64,000 nucleotides of DNA from Rotaria sp. Silwood1 (lineage: Eukaryota; Rotifera; Eurotatoria; Philodinida; Philodinidae), in contig CAJNOP010000101.1 in NCBI GenBank assembly GCA_905250075.1, forward strand, positions 334,570-398,569, read 5' to 3'. Shown here piece after piece: positions 48,222-60,400 of this stretch (its first letter is position 1; each line of letters opens with the position of its first letter). Below the pieces are notes generated by a model. It did no database searches and was not told where the DNA came from. It was given only the letters and a program-made list of their open reading frames with translations. A program made the position numbers and the translations under genes.

Positions 48222-51200
48222 TGTATGGACGTTGTGGTGATTGATGATTGATCGTTCTGTTTAAATAAAATACTTGCAACGTCTTGACAAACGTTCTTCT
48301 GTTTTGTCAACTGAAAAACAAAAAAAAAAAGACGATGTGTAATTATAGAGTTTGCTTTCTTTTTTTTTTCTTTCTTAACTGTGACAACATTCATAATAAT
48401 ATGTTTTTTCTTTTTTGTCTTTTTTGCACGATATTTTCAATCGGTAAATCATATATATGATTTTCTTAAAATATCAAAGAAAAAAAATTAATCATAATTC
48501 GATGTGAAAAGCTTTTAAACTCATTAAAGAAAGAAATATTATATATAAATAACAGTTCTCAATTGACTCGTAACGAAATTTGGTATATCTCTTGTGATAT
48601 TTTTATGACTTCTATGTTGATACAAATCGTTCATTTTTGATTTTTAATGTGATGTGACACAATTGCCTGTTATGTCTTTATTCATCCTTCTTTCTGTATA
48701 TAGAATTTATATTTTCTGCGCAGAATCATAATCCAATTGTTAATGTTTGATCTGTAAGGAGTTAGAATGTTAGATTTTTGAACCTAAAAAAAAAAAATAA
48801 ATAATGAAAAATAGTAGATGTGATAGGAAAACTTCAATTTACAAAAAAAAACTTTTATTTATTCGATTTTTGATCTATGACTGAAATACAATGAATAACA
48901 TATTGAGACCAATAAAGAAATTCATAATTTTCTTAGAACGATTAAAAAATATTGTAATAAAATATTTAAATTGATTCAATAAATCGGAAAAAGAATGAAT
49001 CAAATTTCTTTTAAGTTTAAAAAATATCTTTCTTTTTATCGCCTTCGCATATATGAAAATTCAGTTAGATACCACGATTATATTTGCGTTTTTCTTTTTT
49101 TTTTATTATTATAATAGCATATAAAAAGATTCTCAATACATTAACAATATTCATGTCAAAAGAATTTAACTATTTTCTTTTTTTTAATAAAAATTAATAT
49201 TGAATTTTAATGTTAATGAAAACGATTAAATCAGTATGACTCTTGTGAAATATTCAAAAAGGTTATCGAAGTTCTATTCTAAGATTTATATATATTTTGT
49301 ACTACGGTCACAAAGTCTAATTGATTATTCAACACGCTAATGTAATCCTTTAAAACTGTTTTTTGGATAAGATCAATAAATATCATCTACAGATGATCAT
49401 GTCATATTAGAAAAAACAAAAATAAACATAATCGATATGGTTCAGTAGCATCATAAGTTATTGTAGATATTTTTCTTTTTGGTTATTATTTACTTGTTTG
49501 ATAATTTCAGCATTTTTAAATAACTAATAGAAATTTGAAAAAATTACATCGAAAGCAGAATTTTCTGTAGAAGAGATATCGATCAGTTATTTTTAGAGAC
49601 CTGTATACATTAAAAGCGGAAATTATTTTAAGTATAGTTAATGAAAGAGTTAACATTTTCTTTATGAACAGTTTGTTTTCTAATATTGAACATCATTTTA
49701 ATTTAGATAATCTTCTTGAATTTTATAGAAAACTAGACTCGTAAAGATTGTTCTGAAACTCTTGATTTATTTATCATTTCGTAGAGAATAACATTGCATT
49801 CAATTCTATGCAACACGCCCTTAAAAACAAGGCTGAAAATTGATATGTTAACCATTAAGATCAATTATTAACTATAATATACAAACAAAAAAAAAGTCGT
49901 GTATCTTTTAAAAATCAAAGTTGTCAAATCATCGTCATACTTGACGAGAATAAGATAAAATGTTATACAAGGACGACATATTCTTCTGTTTTATGAAAAA
50001 ACAAAAAAATACGGAAATAGAATGATGCTTTCTATGATACTTCATATGAAAAAAATAGACATGTTGATAATAATACTTTTTCTAAATTCAAGGTTGTTGC
50101 CTTTTTTTTTTTTTTTTTTCTTTCTTCTATTTCAGCTTTTCAGTTTTGTCACGTTTGATCTCAACAGAAATATCAATTAGAAGGATAATATATAAGTCAT
50201 TTGGATTAAAAGAATAACGTAGGAGAATAAAAAAGAAAACAGTAGAATAACTACTCTTATCCAAAGTTATTTTTGACATTAATATAGTTCATTTACTCTT
50301 GTTTTATTATATTTTAAATTTCATGAACTCGTGTTAGTCATCTAGTCTTTTGTATATTTAATCGGTCAATTATTAATGAAAAGCCGTTTCTAAGATTACT
50401 AGACACAAATAAGTTTTGATTCTTCTCATGAATGTATTAAAAAGCAAAATTCTACTGAATTTTATTTTCTTCTACGTTTTGTCTGAATAAACATCATATG
50501 TTCTTTCTGAATTTTCTTTGTGTTTGTTTGTTTTTTTTTTCAATTATTATATTCAATAGGATAGATTCTATTTCAATTATTATAATATAGATTTAATATT
50601 TTAGATTAATGACTATTTTTTCTAATCCTTGTTTTTATATATTCATCATATTTGAAAAATATTATTTTCTTATCATAGTAAACAGAAGTTCTTATAGAGA
50701 GAACATTTTGCGGTATGTGATATATTTGAGTTATTCTTTAAGTTGATGTTATGACATCGTTTTTTTTCTTTTGCCTTTATTACAAAAACTATTCTTTTAA
50801 ATAAGAGTTCTCAGAAAAAGATTATAAATGGCTTTGTTATCTAATGACTGAAGTCTAATACAAAAGAAACATAGTTTTAATAATTCATTTGTAACTAAAT
50901 TAGAAACATTGGTGAGTGATGGTACTTTTTTTGTTGTTTTATTTATCCGGAAAAAGGAAATACATCTTTTCTTCGATTGATATAAAAATAATTAATTTTA
51001 TCAATTAGAAAAAGCGTAACAATAGGGTAAGAAACCAAGTTAATTTAGTTTTTCGTACTCCTACACAGTTCCGCCACTTCATGTAGGTTTTTTTTTAATC
51101 TTTCTTGTTTCGATAGAAATTGCGACTTTTATCAGAAAAAGCAAAACTATATAATGAAACCAATTGACTTTGAAGATCAAAACTATATTATTTAAAGATA

Positions 51201-52113
51201 AATTTGTAGATGCAATCTCGTTTATACTTCTGTTTCATAGCGAATTTCTTTATATCAAATAATTTTATTATTTTAGCAAGTTATCAGTATATAGCATTAA
51301 AATCGATTCGAAGGTGATCTTAGAAAATTGTTTTGATAATCAAGCTTTTCGTTACTAGTAATTCTTAATAATATTTTAACTAGAGAAAATTCTATTATAG
51401 TTGTATAAGATTAATCGAAATTTCAATACTTCGTTTTATTATCCACCCAATCCCATTAAAAGTGAAAATATTGTCTTGCATCAAGATTTATTTCTCTTAC
51501 TGTTGATCTCGAAAATTATAGCAAATATTAGAACCGGAATTATACGATATTTCATTAATATTCATGTATCAATTAGACAGAATCATGTTAAAATTTATAG
51601 TAGAAAGAAGTCTAGAAAGGGAATAGTTTGATTATATGTTAAAGACATAGAACGCTAGTTTAAACATTGAGTCCATGAATCATATATTTTTGTTGTTCAA
51701 GATGTAACAGATAAAATTTGTCTTTTAGTAATTTACTATACATTTAAAGAAAGTTGAAATAAAATCTACTGGCAACAATTTTTTTGATTATAAGGAAAAA
51801 AAAACTGTTAGTGCAATCTGTATGAGATTAAAATAATTCTTTTAGTTCAAACTAGAAAATGAACTTTACACTTTATTTGAAAAAAAACAAGATATTAGTA
51901 GATAAGTCATATTAAGATTAATCAATTAAATTTGATTATTTCTCTTATTATTATATTTGTATTGATTTAATAATTAATTATTTTCTTTTTGTATCAATCG
52001 CAAAGAATATATTTGTAATTCAGTTGGGAATGAAATACTAACGATGTTTTTTTTTACAATATTTAGATATCGAAATTTACAAAACTAATTAATAGAATTA
52101 AATTTCACTGATA
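48222..52113. other. Long AT-rich intergenic region
   Basis: Nearly 4 kb with no supported gene. There are many T and A runs (for example 50103-50119). No inverted repeats or telomere-like tracts stood out. Regulatory sequence for the flanking ERICH3-like and GPCR genes may lie here. Confidence 0.5.
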
Positions 52114-54249
52114 ATGTCTTTCTCAATGCCACCATGGGTTAGAACATTATCTATCATTCAACGACACACTGCTCATTATATCTACGCAATATTTCTTGTA
52201 TTTGGTGTTACTGGTTGTTGTCTTAATATTTTACTTTTATGTGGTCGACGTAAATTTCGTACAGTAACCTGTTGCGTATGTAAGTTAGTTTTTATTGATT
52301 ACAAATAATCCAAAATAAAATTCAAATACTATTATCAACGTTAAAATGCAAGACCAGTCAAGGTTTTTTTGAATAACTTTCGATACAAAACATCGAAGAA
52401 ACCTACGTTTGTCACTATTCAAAAAAGAAAATCCAGAGTCATCGAAATTTGATTGATCAGCAATTGGTCAATAAAATGAATTCTTGAAGGAAGATTCTCG
52501 AAAACGATATTCTGAGATCACCTATCGTTCAATCTATATAAGGTCAACATTTCTAACTTGTTCCGTTTGAGAACTATAAGATTTTTCCTGAGACCCACGG
52601 AAAAATTTTTCAAGAAAAAACCGCGGTTTCATAAACCGCGAAAGTCAGACCTTTTATGCGGTTTTTGAAATCGGCGAAAACCGCGGTGAGAACCGAGAAA
52701 ATCGCGGTCCGAGCTGAGTTTTTGCAGGTCTAACCGCGGGTTTTCACCGGTTTCCAAAAACCGCATAAAAGGTCTGACTTTCGCGGTTTTTCAAAATGTG
52801 GAACAAAACCGCGGTTAACCTCAGATTACCGCGGTTTTTTTCGGAAGAATTTTTCCGTGGGGACTTCCAGCTTTAGTCAATTGATCTATTATCATTATCT
52901 AGGCATGTTTAATCGTCGTGCTGAATGGAATTATGATATCTGTTTTTAGGTGAAACTTGATCTGACACTATTATTTCAATATTTTCCAGATGGTGACTTC
53001 TTTGTTATATATGGAGGTTGATTGTAGAAGTTTAGACGAAGTCTTGTAACTCTCGAGCGGAGCAATTAAGAAATATCAGTATGGTATAGATTGAAAGGCA
53101 AATGACTTTAGAATATTGTTTTCAAGATTCTTTATCAAATATTCATTTGATTAGCAAACTGCTAACCAATCATATTTCGATAGCACCGAGTCTTCTCTCT
53201 TGAACAGTGAGAACTGTAGATCTCGATGATGTTCCTATTGAAAGTTATTCAAAAAAAAAAAAAACAATACATTGACCTGCCTTATATTTAGATGTTGATA
53301 ATAATCATGAGTTTTTCTTTTCTTAATAATGAAAAAAAAAAAAAGAAAATTTTCAACTATTGATTTTATTCGAATAGATATGGCAGCAGCATCTATCATT
53401 ATGTTGATTAATCTATCTTTGGGTATTGGAACGACTTTATTTTTACTCAATCCTAGACATTTCTATTTTTTATCACCAACTTTTTCTCGAATAAATACAT
53501 ATTTACTTCAAGTTACATCAATGATGTATCGTTGGTGTTTAGTTGCAGCAAGTTTTGATCGATATGCACTTACATCAACAGATTTAAATTTAAGAAATTT
53601 TGCTAAAATGCATGTTGCTCGTCGTACAATTGTTATTATTATAGTTGCTTGGATTGTATTACCTATACATAATCTTATCTATAATACTGGAAATATGAAT
53701 TCAAGTAATATTTATTATAATGCTCCTTTATTATATTATCATAGTATATTTACACTTACTGCCGGATGTATTTTTCCAGCAACAATTATGATAACTTGTG
53801 CATTTTTAACTCATCATAATCTTGTTCTTAAACAAAAACGTCGTCAATTTATAATAGCTCAACATGGTGGAAATAATATAGAAGCAAGAGATCAAGAACG
53901 AAGACGTGATCGACAAGTTTTACTATTATTAATTGTTCAAGTTATTGTATTTCTTATAACAATAATTCCATTAATGTGTTCTCATTTTTATAATGCTATG
54001 ACACTTAATATTAAAAATAAATCAATTGAACGAATGACAATTGAAAGATTTGCTGCATATTTAGCATCACTTAGTGTTTATCTATTTCCAACTTTATCAT
54101 TTTATTTATATACAATGACTTCTAGTATGTTTCGTAGTGAATTAAAAAAATTAATACGATTTATACTACGATGTAATTGTTTACGTCAAAATGTTCGTAT
54201 TGAACCAGTTGGAAACAATATTAAACATCGACCAGTTACAAGACATTAA
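52114..54249 (+). CDS. Rhodopsin-like G-protein-coupled receptor
   Basis: Two exons, 52114-52279 (donor GTAAGT) and 53378-54249 (acceptor GAATAG), join in phase into 345 residues. Seven hydrophobic segments are visible, starting with YIYAIFLVFGVTGCCLNILLL and ending with LSVYLFPTLSFYLYTMTS. Landmarks are FDRY after TM3 (the DRY motif), a Trp in TM4 (VAWIVLP), a basic third loop (KQKRRQF, RDQERRRDRQ) and a TM7 end FPTLSFYLY in place of NPxxY. These are class-A-like features seen in the large bdelloid FMRFamide-like receptor family. The ligand cannot be inferred. The 1.1-kb intron carries a foldback element (52594-52862), far larger than the short introns of neighbouring genes. The C-terminal tail has RCNCLR, a possible palmitoylation site. 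Confidence 0.82.
52594..52862. mobile_element. Foldback MITE with CCCACGG ends and CCGCGG motifs
   Basis: The ends read CCCACGGAAAAATTTTTC and GAAGAATTTTTCCGTGGG, mirrored with one mismatch. Inside, an arm with CCGCGAAAGTCAGACC and TTATGCGGTTTTTG is repeated inverted (AAAAACCGCATAAAAGG, TCTGACTTTCGCGG). GAC on each flank may be a 3-base duplication. It is GC-rich against an AT-rich intron and has no open frame. Confidence 0.75.
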
Positions 54250-54497
54250 TTGAAAAATAAGCAAATAATATTATAAGTCTTTAATTATTATGAATGAAAT
54301 TATGCAATATGTAGAAAATTTTCATATGAAGATATACTATAATGAATAATTTTTGTTATTCATATAGAAAAATAATATACAATTCAAGAAATAGAAATTG
54401 ATTGTCGAACATTGCTCTCTACATTTTAAAATCTTTGTTTAACTAATTCTGATTACTATTTTACATATAAGTATTATTGTGTTGTTTTTGTTTGTAG

Positions 54498-55031
54498 AAG
54501 TGACGGAACCAGGATTTTGTGGTATGCTGAATCTCAGCTTTAGAGTATGGGTCCCAGTTGAAACTTATGAGGAGATGATATCGGCCTCAAATGATGAGTT
54601 TCTATTCAAAGATTTTTTCGATAAGAGTTTACTAAAAAAAATTAGCATTTTCCTGAGCTCTCTCCAGAAAATTTCTAATAATGTCCGTAGTATCCTATTT
54701 CTAAGCATGCCATCGCACGCTACGTTGAATTTAATCGATAGATTTCAAATCTCATATAAAAATATAGTGTTATATGAGATTTGAAATCTATCAATTAAAT
54801 TCAACGTAGCGTGAGATGGCATGCTTAGAAATAGGATACTACGGACATTATTAGAAATTTTCTGGAGAGAGCTCAGGAAAATGCTAATTTTTTTTAGCAA
54901 ACTCTTATCGAAAAAATCTTTGGATAGAAACTCATCATTTGAGGCCAATATCATCTCCCCATAAGTTTCAACTGGGACCCATACTCTAAAGCTGAGATCC
55001 AGCATATCGCAAAATCCTGGTTCCGCTACTA
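54498..55031. mobile_element. hAT-like foldback element, near-perfect palindrome
   Basis: Two arms of about 260 bases are nearly identical in inverted orientation, meeting around 54765. An exact 8-base duplication GTTTGTAG flanks them (54490-54497 and 55032-55039). The termini share CGGAACCAGGATTTTG, with the outer bases differing (AAGTGA against TAGTAG). The 8-base duplication points to the hAT superfamily. The same open frame appears on both strands because of the palindrome. Few differences between the arms suggest a young insertion or arm-to-arm conversion. Confidence 0.85.
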
Positions 55032-55039
55032 GTTTGTAG

Positions 55040-57402
55040 TTGTCTTAAGTATGTATTGATTATTTTATCTAAACGATAGTTCATTGTACGTCGTAGGTTT
55101 TTTTCATCTTGTTCTTTTCTTTCTTAGAAAGTATCATTTTCAATTTCTATTTATTCTTAATCGGTCATTTTAGTTTGTCGTTGTTTGTAGTTAATCACGC
55201 TTTTGATTATTGTACGTTGCTTGAAACTATTGGGATCATATAAAGAAGAATAAATATACGTATATCTATATACCATTAATATTAACTCTTTCTTAATGAT
55301 AATATATCAAGAAAAGAGAGTGTTTAGTAGTAGAAAGTAAGAAGAATATCGACGAAGGAACTTTATACGACAGAAAAAAAAACGAGAAAATGTATATGTA
55401 TTCGATGACAGATGAAACGATCTATAACCTTATAGGTATAACATTTTAATGGAGAGTAAACATTTTCTGTAGTGAAAAATAGAGAGAATAATATATATTC
55501 CACCGTCCTGAAATGATTAAACTAAACTAACATTATAATTTCCGTAAAAAAAATAATAATAGTTGGAAAACAAACCAAAATTTTGATGATTTTGTACTTC
55601 TGACGTCAACTTTAACATACAATTTGTCCTCATGTTGTTATTTTAATGTTAAAGTTAGTATAGAAGGCAATGCTTCGAGCAAAGAATAGGGTCAAAATTA
55701 CACTTAAGAAGGAGTATTGGAGTTGTTCTCCTCTATTTTTACTCGTGCATATCTCATTTGAGAGAGTATAATGATTTAAAAAAAAAACAAGTATGATCAC
55801 TTGGTTAAAATTTTTCACCGTTTTGATGTATTCTTAGATATTTAACAATATAAGCAAATGAAGAAATTCCAATCTGGTATTTTGCTCAAATAAAGACTTG
55901 AATATATTGAATTTCTAAAAACCAAATTGGTTATTAAAGACATGTTACAAAAATTTGAGTTCACTTGAAAAATCAATATTGTGAGAAATGTTTTATTTTT
56001 TGTTTTTTGGCTGAACATGTTAACATATTCTAAGGATTTTTTTTTTTCTTATTCCAATATACTTCATCAAATAAAATATAAAGAAATCAAAATAATGCTT
56101 AATCGTTTCTATAAAGTCTTATGTCGACAACGTTGAAGAGTAGTAACTTTCTCGTCCAAGATCAATTTTCAATACAAAACATGAAACTTTCTGAAGTTGT
56201 TCATCTAATAAAAGTATTTTAATAAAAATTTCTAAGAGTCATAGGACAAAATACACCTTCGGATAGCGTTGTATCCGTCCTATCTCATCTTATGGGATAG
56301 AGCTCTTATCGAAATTTTATTATTATGATTACATATCACAAAAGAAAAACAGAGCTTTGCATTTACTTTGTTATACATAAAGAAAAAATTTTCTCAAGAT
56401 TTTTATACAAAAATAAAATATCTTCCTGACTATTTTTGATATTACTCTCATGTGATATAATATTGTGTAAATGAATTAACAAAATTTCATTTTTTTTTCA
56501 AAAAAATATCTTGATATAGCTGATTTTTTATATCAATATAAAAAGAAAAATTATTTTAAATAAATTTCATGTGATTAAACCCGATAGAATATTAATTTAG
56601 TTTTGTATGTTTAACATCGATTATAATCGATATTTGTTCGTGATTACTAAATCGATTATAATCAAAAAATAATCAGAACAATCAATTCAATTTTGATATT
56701 TTTGATTAGAATCAATTTTTTCGTATCACGTTTTTTTACATGAGTAGCACGCAATGGGACGTAAGATTTTTAGAAGTGTCCCATTTCATCCTACGCAATG
56801 CCTCGATATAAAATTTTTAATATAATTCAAATTACAATGCTCAAACTATTCTCATAGATATTAATAGTCAAATAGAAAATTCTTTTTTCTTCATTCAAAA
56901 AAGGAATACATTTATCTATTGAATAAAAATAAATCATAATTCACTACCACATTTCCTATCGTGAAATGTTTATCTCCAAGTATTCTTCTTCTTTTAAGAA
57001 AAATCAATTTTTTTTTTTTTTTTTTTTTGGAAAGGAACAGTAAGACCTTAATAAACATCTAGTTTAAGATAAAGCACATATCTTTGTTTCATTATTTGTT
57101 CAAGAAAAAAAAAAAAAAAAAAATTCGTCATTATGTATTCGTGTACAAATTGCAAAAAAAGAAGAAAAAAAATACACACAGAAAGAAGAAATAAAAGAAA
57201 AAGTGACGGTCAGTGTGAAAGAAGAAAGAAAAGCTAAGAATCAATCTTAGACACTCAAACCAGAAGAAAAACAAATCGACAATGACTAGAACAAAAAGGG
57301 CAACATAAGGTTAATTGAATGAACTTGCATTCAAATGTTAAGTGATCAACACGTTTTAATAAAAAAAAAAAACACACACACACACACACATACACACAAC
57401 GA
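55040..57402. other. AT-rich intergenic stretch
   Basis: No gene is supported. It contains T runs (57008-57028), A runs (57103-57122) and a short (CA)n near 57373-57399, just beyond the calcium-channel gene's stop. Confidence 0.5.
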
Positions 57403-60400
57403 CTATCGAAAATTGGCCATTTCATAATGGGCAAATCGTTCATCATCATAAGAAGGTACAGGTGGTTGTGGTAACGGTGGTGGTGCTTGTCGATAATAAT
57501 CAGGAGTCATTGTTGATGGTCTCCGTTGAAGAAGACCTCCTCCCATACCTCCAGCTCCATATCTATTAGTCGATAATTGTGATGGTGTACGTTGAGGTAA
57601 TAGATGTGATTGTGTTATATCATTAACAAGTGGTGATGATGGAAGTAGACGTGTATTTGTTGTTGTTATAACTGGTATAGTACCAGGTGGACTTATTTGT
57701 GGTATATGAGCAATTAATGTAGCTGTTGGACGTGGTGGTACATGTGTTGAATCATTTGTTAATTCATTTTTATCATCTAATTTTGGATGTGTTGCATTCC
57801 AATAGATATCTAAAAAATTTGCTAAACAATTACAAGCATCTTCTAATTGATTTTGTTCTAATGTTAAATCAAACATATCCTAAATAATAATAAAAAAAGA
57901 AAAAACAATTTTTTTTTTTTATAGTTTATTATATTTAAACATACTGTTGAACATTGTGTTAATTTATCAGCAGCAACTAATTGTACATTAAGATTTCTAT
58001 GTTGACTTTTACCACGTGATTTAATTAATTTTTGTAAAACTTTTGGTGATGCAACTTTTAAATAAACAATTAATGGTGCTAATGATGTTTTTTGTAATTG
58101 AGCTGGATGATTTATTGTATCACAATCAAGTACAACTAATTGTAAACTTCGTGCTAATTCAAATATACGTTCAATTTCATCATGAACTTCTTTTATACCA
58201 GTTGAACGTGTTGTACCCATTGGACTAATCATATTTGATGTTGTTCCAGATAAATTAGCACTAACACCTGATGGTGCACCACGTTCAATAAGTGCAATTT
58301 TTGATGGATTATTTAATAGACCACGTTTAGCTAATGATATATCAGCTGTAACACGTGTTATTATAATTCGACCTTCATAACGATGTTTTAAAAAATCAAA
58401 AACAGCTTTTTGCATCATATCAGTTACATCATAGCCTTTTAAAGACGGACCAACAAGTACAACAGGACGCATATTAGGTACAACATCATAGGGAGTTATG
58501 TTTACAGTCTAGAAAACGAAAAAAAAAAAAAACGTACGTACATTATTAAAGTATTTCTTGTTTATATCAATAAATTTCTTTTTTTTTTGTAGTTAGTTAC
58601 TATGTTTAACTATAAAATTGTGTCAATTGTTATGTGAGGGTAGACAACAAATGATAGACATGTAACCCATAATTTCCCCTTTCTTCTTAAACAGATGTTT
58701 TTGTCTGTCATAAATAATTAAAAGAATAATGATTGAATTGTTTGTAATATTTAGAACAAATAGTATTTTATAATTAATACAAAATTTAAATAATAAAATT
58801 TGAAAAAAAAAAATTTCTTATTTTAATTAAATTCGAGATTATGATCTATCTTGATTATCTAAATTTTTATCTTCTTATACATCAATAAGATTTCATTATT
58901 TATATTTGAATTTTATTGAATAAGTGTATATTCATTGTAAATATAAGTTAATAATCTATTTATATACTTGATAATTTCTATGGATCAATAACAAAAAATA
59001 TCATTGAACTTTACTATGAAAATTAGTTATTTTTCTTCAAGGATATTTTCTTTATTATTAAGTAACATTGATTAATTAGAAAAGATTATGTGAAAACAAT
59101 GTAAAATGACACATCTGTCATACAGCTGAATGAAAACAAAAATATAATTATTTGAAGAAAATATTGTCGAAAAACAATATAATGAGTTCCATACTTTAGA
59201 AAAGTCTATTTATCTTAACTACTCAATCAATATATGTCTACTAATTATGAATCCTTATTTTTCTTTTTTTACCTTTTTGAAAAAAGTTTTCTTTTTATCT
59301 TTATTAGCATTAATATTTAATTTTGATTTTGTAAGACTATCACCATCACCATCATTGCCTAATGTATCATCACCAAAACCAGGAATATTCTGATCAATAG
59401 CATCAAGACCTATAATAATATAAAATCAAAAAGAAAAAGAACAAATAATTCTATTTACTTTGTGTCGATGCTTTAATACGTGATGTTGTATTTGCTAATG
59501 ATTGTGGTTGATTTTTATTTTTACGATTTGATTGTATACGAATCATTTCTAATTTAGCTGGACTTGGTATAAAACCAAGTGGTGCATCTACTTTAACTAA
59601 TCGACCAATCCACCAATCATTATTAAATTTCTATAAAAATATGTAATACAAATAATAATAATAAGATAATTATCATTGTTTTTTTTTTTTTTCTAAAAAT
59701 TATTTTTACATCTTTTATATGAAGAAATTCTTTTGCTGGAAAAGCAATTGCTGCTTTAGCAATAGGACAAAGATCATCGCTTGATGGGATATATTCAATA
59801 TTTGTTCGAACAGCAAAAGCAACAGGCTTTGTTTTACATCGTTCGAGTGCATCTGTTGCTGAACGAGTTTGATCACGAGGTTTTATTGATGATAAACCAC
59901 TTGTTGTAGTTGGTCCTGTCGCTTCTCGGTCTCTTTCAGCTGTATCACCATCTAAACTTTCTGATGATTGTTGACTATAATTTGATTCAGCCGAACCCTA
60001 GAAGAAGAAAAAAAAAATCTTAATATTATACAATGATCTTTTCTTATTGAAGAACTAAGATGAATATAAGAAACTAGAGAAATATTAAAATTAATTTCTC
60101 AGATTCAACAAGTTGATTTATTAATATAAAAAAAAAAAAAAAACGAGAAGACATGTTCTTTAATATACTTCCTTCTACTTAATCAATAATTGTAAAAGAA
60201 ATATTCGAAAATTTTTTTTTTTAATATCATCTGATATATCTTTAGATAAAACAATCAATCATAATATCTGATTTTCAAAGAAAAAAAAAAAAAAAAAAAA
60301 AGGATTAAGTTATAAATTTGAAATACAGACCAGAATTATTCGATTGACGAGTAATGGGAAACTCAGAGTTGCCATTTAATACAATATATATCTCTTTTGT

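Noticed and set aside
54479-55005. Two nearly identical 86-101-residue open frames on opposite strands
   Set aside because: Both arise from the two arms of the same palindromic element, so they are mirror copies rather than duplicated genes.
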